From an uncultured Lachnospiraceae bacterium (GTDB lineage Bacteria > Bacillota > Clostridia > Lachnospirales > Lachnospiraceae), in NCBI GenBank assembly GCA_945834545.1, contig CAMAHO010000020.1, forward strand, positions 1-19,175: a stretch of 19,175 bases of DNA, written 5' to 3'. Positions 16,077 to 19,175 of the stretch are shown here, piece after piece; position 1 is the first letter of the stretch, and the number at the start of each line of letters is the position of its first letter. The notes under the pieces were generated by a model that ran no database searches, had not been told where the DNA came from, and saw only the letters and a program-made list of their open reading frames with translations. The position numbers and the translations under genes were made by a program.

Positions 16077-17477
16077 ATGAAAAAGAAGTTGTTAATGAGC
16101 CTGCTATGCGTCAGTCTGGCTCTGGGAATGATGGCCTGCGGACAGGAGCCTGGGCAGGGAGAAAGTGTTACAGAGGTTTCTGAGGAAGAGACTGCTGGGA
16201 AAGCTGAGGAAACAGAAACCACAGATTCAGGGGCTGAGGAATCCGCTTCAGAGAGCGAGGCAGAGGAGGCCAAGGCTGTTCCGATTTTGAAGGATGCAGT
16301 GATGGAAAAGGTAGGCTGCAGAATCGGATGTGCAGCTACTGCATCAGAATTGCAGGACCCCAAGGTATGGGAGATTATCACAACGCATTTTAATGCCATC
16401 ACCTTTGGAAATGAGTTAAAGCCGGACTGTCTGTTTGACTACAGCAACGGTCGTGTTCCCGGGATTGAGGAAGCGGAGCTAAACGGCGAAATTATCCAGG
16501 TTCCTAAGATTGGCTATAGCCGTGTGACAAAGATGCTGGATAAGGTTCTGGAATGGAATGAACAGAATCCGGACAATCAGATTAAGGTCAGAGGTCATGT
16601 GCTGGTATGGCATGCCCAGACACCGGAGTGGTTCTTCCATGAGGATTACGATAAGACCAAGGATTATGTAGACAAGGAAACTATGGACAAGCGTCTGGAA
16701 TGGTATATCAAGACCGTGCTTACACACTTCACTGGCCCGGACAGCAAATATAAGGATATGTTCTATGGTTGGGATGTGGTAAACGAGGCAGTCAGTGATG
16801 GCGGCGGAATCCGTACAGACCACGAAAATCCAAGCGAAAGTCTGAGCCAGGATACCCACGGTAGCAATTCCAGCTGGTACCATATTTACCAGAGTGACGA
16901 GTATATCATCAATGCCTTTAAGTATGCCAACAAGTACGCGCCTGCTGATTTGGAGCTGTACTACAATGACTATAATGAATGTACACTTCCTAAGATGTAT
17001 TCCATCGCTGAGTTGTTGACAAAGATTAAGGAAAATGAGGGCGAACCAGGTGTTGGTACCCGTATCAGCGGTATGGGAATGCAGGGACATTACGATATGA
17101 GCAATCCCGGTATGGATCGTATCGAATTGGCTGCTACTACCTATGGCAAGATTGTAGGAAATGTGCAGCTCACAGAGCTGGATTTAAAGGCCAGAGATTC
17201 CTATGACGGAAGCGAAGAGTCCAAGAAGGAAGAATATGAAAAGCAGGCTTCCAGATACCGTATCATTTATCTGATGATGGAAAATACGGGGAAAAAGGAA
17301 GGAATCAACCTAACCGGTATTACCTTCTGGGGAACTGTTGACCATTATTCCTGGCTTCAGAGCCGTTCCAATGTAGGCGGTGGAAGCACCACGGGCTTGA
17401 AGCAGTGTCCGCTTTTATTTGATGAGAACTATGAGCCGAAGCCTTGCTTTTACGTATTTGCGGAGAATAAGAAATAA
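16077..17477 (+). CDS. GH10 endo-1,4-beta-xylanase, surface lipoprotein
   Basis: Cuts internal beta-1,4 bonds of xylan with retention of configuration. 466 residues; the ATG is 9 nt after GGAG. Signal peptide MKKKLL plus hydrophobic core, lipobox MMAC with Cys21, then an acidic Glu/Ser/Thr-rich tether (about 22-65). The GH10 barrel spans about 72-466. Hallmarks: NELKP (112-116), GHVLVWH with His174 and His179, acid/base Glu237 in WDVVNEAV, QGH with Gln336 and His338, nucleophile Glu367 in QLTELDL, and Trp418/Trp426 at the -1 and aglycone sites. All catalytic residues are intact. Length from NELKP to the end is normal for GH10. No carbohydrate-binding module is attached, so attachment to the cell surface through the lipid probably provides targeting. 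Likely read through from the ABC genes 14 bp upstream. Confidence 0.96.
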   Translation: MKKKLLMSLLCVSLALGMMACGQEPGQGESVTEVSEEETAGKAEETETTDSGAEESASESEAEEAKAVPILKDAVMEKVGCRIGCAATASELQDPKVWEIITTHFNAITFGNELKPDCLFDYSNGRVPGIEEAELNGEIIQVPKIGYSRVTKMLDKVLEWNEQNPDNQIKVRGHVLVWHAQTPEWFFHEDYDKTKDYVDKETMDKRLEWYIKTVLTHFTGPDSKYKDMFYGWDVVNEAVSDGGGIRTDHENPSESLSQDTHGSNSSWYHIYQSDEYIINAFKYANKYAPADLELYYNDYNECTLPKMYSIAELLTKIKENEGEPGVGTRISGMGMQGHYDMSNPGMDRIELAATTYGKIVGNVQLTELDLKARDSYDGSEESKKEEYEKQASRYRIIYLMMENTGKKEGINLTGITFWGTVDHYSWLQSRSNVGGGSTTGLKQCPLLFDENYEPKPCFYVFAENKK

Positions 17478-17534
17478 TTCCTGTTTTCCGCGAAAGCAGC
17501 TTTGGGTTTACTATAATAATTTGGACGAGTGACC

Positions 17535-19142
17535 ATGAAGAAAGAAAAGACTATTGGTTTCATATTGCTTTGCACCCTTGCCTGTATGATGGGATGCGGG
17601 ACTCCCGAAATGGAGCCCACTGACTCGGTTGTGACAGAAAGTGAGGAGACGCAAAGTCAGGGAGAGGAGATAGAAGAGATGAATTATGCTGCACTTTTTG
17701 AGGGCATGAGATATGCAGAGTCCTACAAAGGAATGTTGGACACGAACCCAATCATGACACAGCGTTTTGGGGCTGACCCCTATGCCATGGTGTATGGAGA
17801 TACCGTGTATTTCTATATGACGGCAGATGCTTTTGAATATGACGCGAAGGGAGAAGTAGTGGAAAACACCTACGGAAAGATCCGCTCCCTGAATGTAGTA
17901 TCTACCAAGGATATGGTGAATTTCACAGACCATGGCAGCATCAAGGTTGCCGGTAAGGATGGGATAGCCAAGTGGGCTCACAATTCCTGGGCACCGGCTG
18001 CCTGCTGGAAGAACATTGATGGAAAAGACCAGTTCTTTTTATATTTTGCAGACAATGGCGGTGGAATCGGAGTGTTAGTGGGGGACAGCCCCATTGGCCC
18101 CTTCAGAGATCCCCTTGGAAAGGGCTTGATCACCAGAAGTGTACCGAACTGTGATACCGTACTGTGGCTATTTGACCCCGCAGTTTTGGTCGACGATGAT
18201 AACCGTGCCTATATCTACTTTGGCGGTGGCGTGCCGGAAGGCAAGATATCTGCTCCGGGCACAGGAAGAGTGGCAGAGCTGGGGGACGATATGATCAGCC
18301 TCAAGGGAGAGCCTGTTGCAATCGACATCCCTTATCTCTTTGAGGACTCCGGTATTCATAAATACAACAATAAATATTACTATACCTATTGTACAAACTG
18401 GCAGGTAGACCAGGCCGGTACAGACAAGTACGGCTTCCATAATGCAGAGATAGCCTGCCTGGAAAGCGATTCCCCTATGGGACCCTTTACCTACAAGGAA
18501 ACCATCTTAAAGAATCCCGGAACCTTCTGTGGTTTATACGGCAACAATCATCATTGTGTGTTCTCGTTTAAAGACCAGTGGTACATCACTTATCACTCCA
18601 GAATTCTGGAAAAGAAGATGGGAATCGAGCACGGCTATCGTTGTACTAATATTGACGCCTTTGAGATGCAGGAGGATGGCTCCATCGGTACCATTATGCA
18701 GACCTCAAACGGCAGAAAGCAGATTACAAATCTGTCTGCAAAAGAGGAGACAAACGCTACCACAGTTGCTATGATGGCTGGATTGGAAACCGCTCACGTA
18801 GATGTGGAGCATGAAGATTTTATGGTGCTTAGCGGTATTGACACCGGTGACTATGTGAGAGTTCAGGGTGTGGACTTTGGCACCGGAGTGACGAAGATCA
18901 AGATGTGGATTTGCCCTAAGGAGGGTGTGGAAAAAGATTCTGTCATTCAGATTAAAGTGGATAAGCTCTTCAACGAAGCAAACGGCTATCTTCCTGTGAA
19001 GGATATCAATTCTACCGGAGAAGAAAGAGACGGCTTCACTGAGTTTGCAGCTACCTTAGACACACCTATTGAGGGAATCCATGATCTCTTCTTTATCTTC
19101 TCCGGAAAAGGGTATGAAATCAAGAGCTGGTGCTTTGAATAA
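17535..19142 (+). CDS. GH43-family lipoprotein with C-terminal CBM6-like domain
   Basis: Probable arabinoxylan-debranching or xylosidase enzyme. 535 residues from ATG at 17535 (GGA 9 nt upstream); a GTG at 17529 would add two residues but its spacing is poor. Lipobox MMGC gives Cys21, followed by a short acidic tether. The five-bladed propeller (about 70-400) carries the expected triad: Asp81 in GADPYAMVYGD (base), Asp214 in WLFDPAVLVDDD (pKa modulator) and Glu270 in LFEDSGIHKY (acid). About 405-535 resembles CBM6: GDYVRVQGVDFG (438-449), DLFFIFSG (517-524) and a terminal SWCFE. This layout is that of GH43 subfamily 29-like arabinofuranohydrolases, but the activity is inferred. It follows the GH10 gene by 57 bp and its activity should complement the xylanase by removing side chains. 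The stop lies 33 bp before the window end. Confidence 0.92.
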   Translation: MKKEKTIGFILLCTLACMMGCGTPEMEPTDSVVTESEETQSQGEEIEEMNYAALFEGMRYAESYKGMLDTNPIMTQRFGADPYAMVYGDTVYFYMTADAFEYDAKGEVVENTYGKIRSLNVVSTKDMVNFTDHGSIKVAGKDGIAKWAHNSWAPAACWKNIDGKDQFFLYFADNGGGIGVLVGDSPIGPFRDPLGKGLITRSVPNCDTVLWLFDPAVLVDDDNRAYIYFGGGVPEGKISAPGTGRVAELGDDMISLKGEPVAIDIPYLFEDSGIHKYNNKYYYTYCTNWQVDQAGTDKYGFHNAEIACLESDSPMGPFTYKETILKNPGTFCGLYGNNHHCVFSFKDQWYITYHSRILEKKMGIEHGYRCTNIDAFEMQEDGSIGTIMQTSNGRKQITNLSAKEETNATTVAMMAGLETAHVDVEHEDFMVLSGIDTGDYVRVQGVDFGTGVTKIKMWICPKEGVEKDSVIQIKVDKLFNEANGYLPVKDINSTGEERDGFTEFAATLDTPIEGIHDLFFIFSGKGYEIKSWCFE

Positions 19143-19175
19143 AGACTGCTTCGGGTGATTCCGGTGGTCCTGGGG

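Noticed and set aside
16479..17090. Antisense open frame of 203 codons opposite the GH10 gene
   Set aside because: Opposite conserved catalytic GH10 sequence; hydrophobic composition arises from the complement of acidic codons.
17512..17517. Perfect TATAAT just before the GH43 gene
   Set aside because: No -35 match at usual spacing and transcription would start about 11 nt before the ATG, leaving no room for the ribosome binding site; read-through from GH10 is simpler.
19143..19175. Terminator after the GH43 gene
   Set aside because: A few short complementary bases (e.g. CCGG, GGTCC) are visible but the sequence ends before any stem plus T run can be judged.

Overview
This window most likely comes from a plant-fibre-degrading anaerobic Firmicute of the Lachnospiraceae type (Butyrivibrio, Roseburia or a relative). 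That assignment is an inference from three things: moderate-to-low GC, strong AGGAGG-type ribosome binding sites, and lipoprotein-anchored xylan-degrading enzymes next to CUT1-type sugar transporter genes. All real genes are on the + strand. No rRNA, tRNA, CRISPR, transposase or phage gene was seen.

Left part (1-5918), oligosaccharide uptake: a DUF5696-type protein cut by the window edge, two MalF/MalG-type ABC permeases with an 8-bp gene overlap, then a large lipoprotein solute-binding protein. The binding protein has its own extended -10 promoter, a leader hairpin and a clear intrinsic terminator. No transporter ATPase is encoded here, so a shared MsmK-type ATPase elsewhere is likely.

Middle part (5919-8392): first a gene-free stretch of about 430 bp dominated by a 254-bp nested palindrome (5934-6187) whose core is a perfect 45-bp inverted repeat. 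Then come two tandem paralogous genes for peptidase-U32-like TIM-barrel proteins with conserved Cys pairs, a possible Fe-S protein pair of unknown function.

Right part (8393-19142), apparently one tight operon: a MacA/HlyD-like lipoprotein adaptor, a second 723-residue lipoprotein that looks like two adaptor modules fused in tandem, a 936-residue FtsX/MacB-type permease with ten predicted membrane segments, two distinct ABC ATPases, a GH10 endo-xylanase lipoprotein and a GH43-CBM6-like arabinoxylan-active lipoprotein. The first ATPase ends after its nucleotide-binding domain. The second carries a C-terminal AbrB/SpoVT-like hairpin domain. Genes in the adaptor-permease-ATPase block overlap by 1-13 bp or lie about 50 bp apart. 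The GH10 gene follows the second ATPase by 14 bp, which links the exporter-like complex to cell-surface xylan breakdown.

Working model (inference): the surface GH10 and GH43 lipoproteins cut arabinoxylan and the CUT1 system imports the oligosaccharides. The MacB-like complex does an undefined envelope job in the same regulon, such as moving lipoproteins, exporting a peptide or sensing. The best candidates for something undescribed are the double-adaptor/AbrB-ATPase complex tied to xylanases, the giant palindrome, and the U32-like pair.
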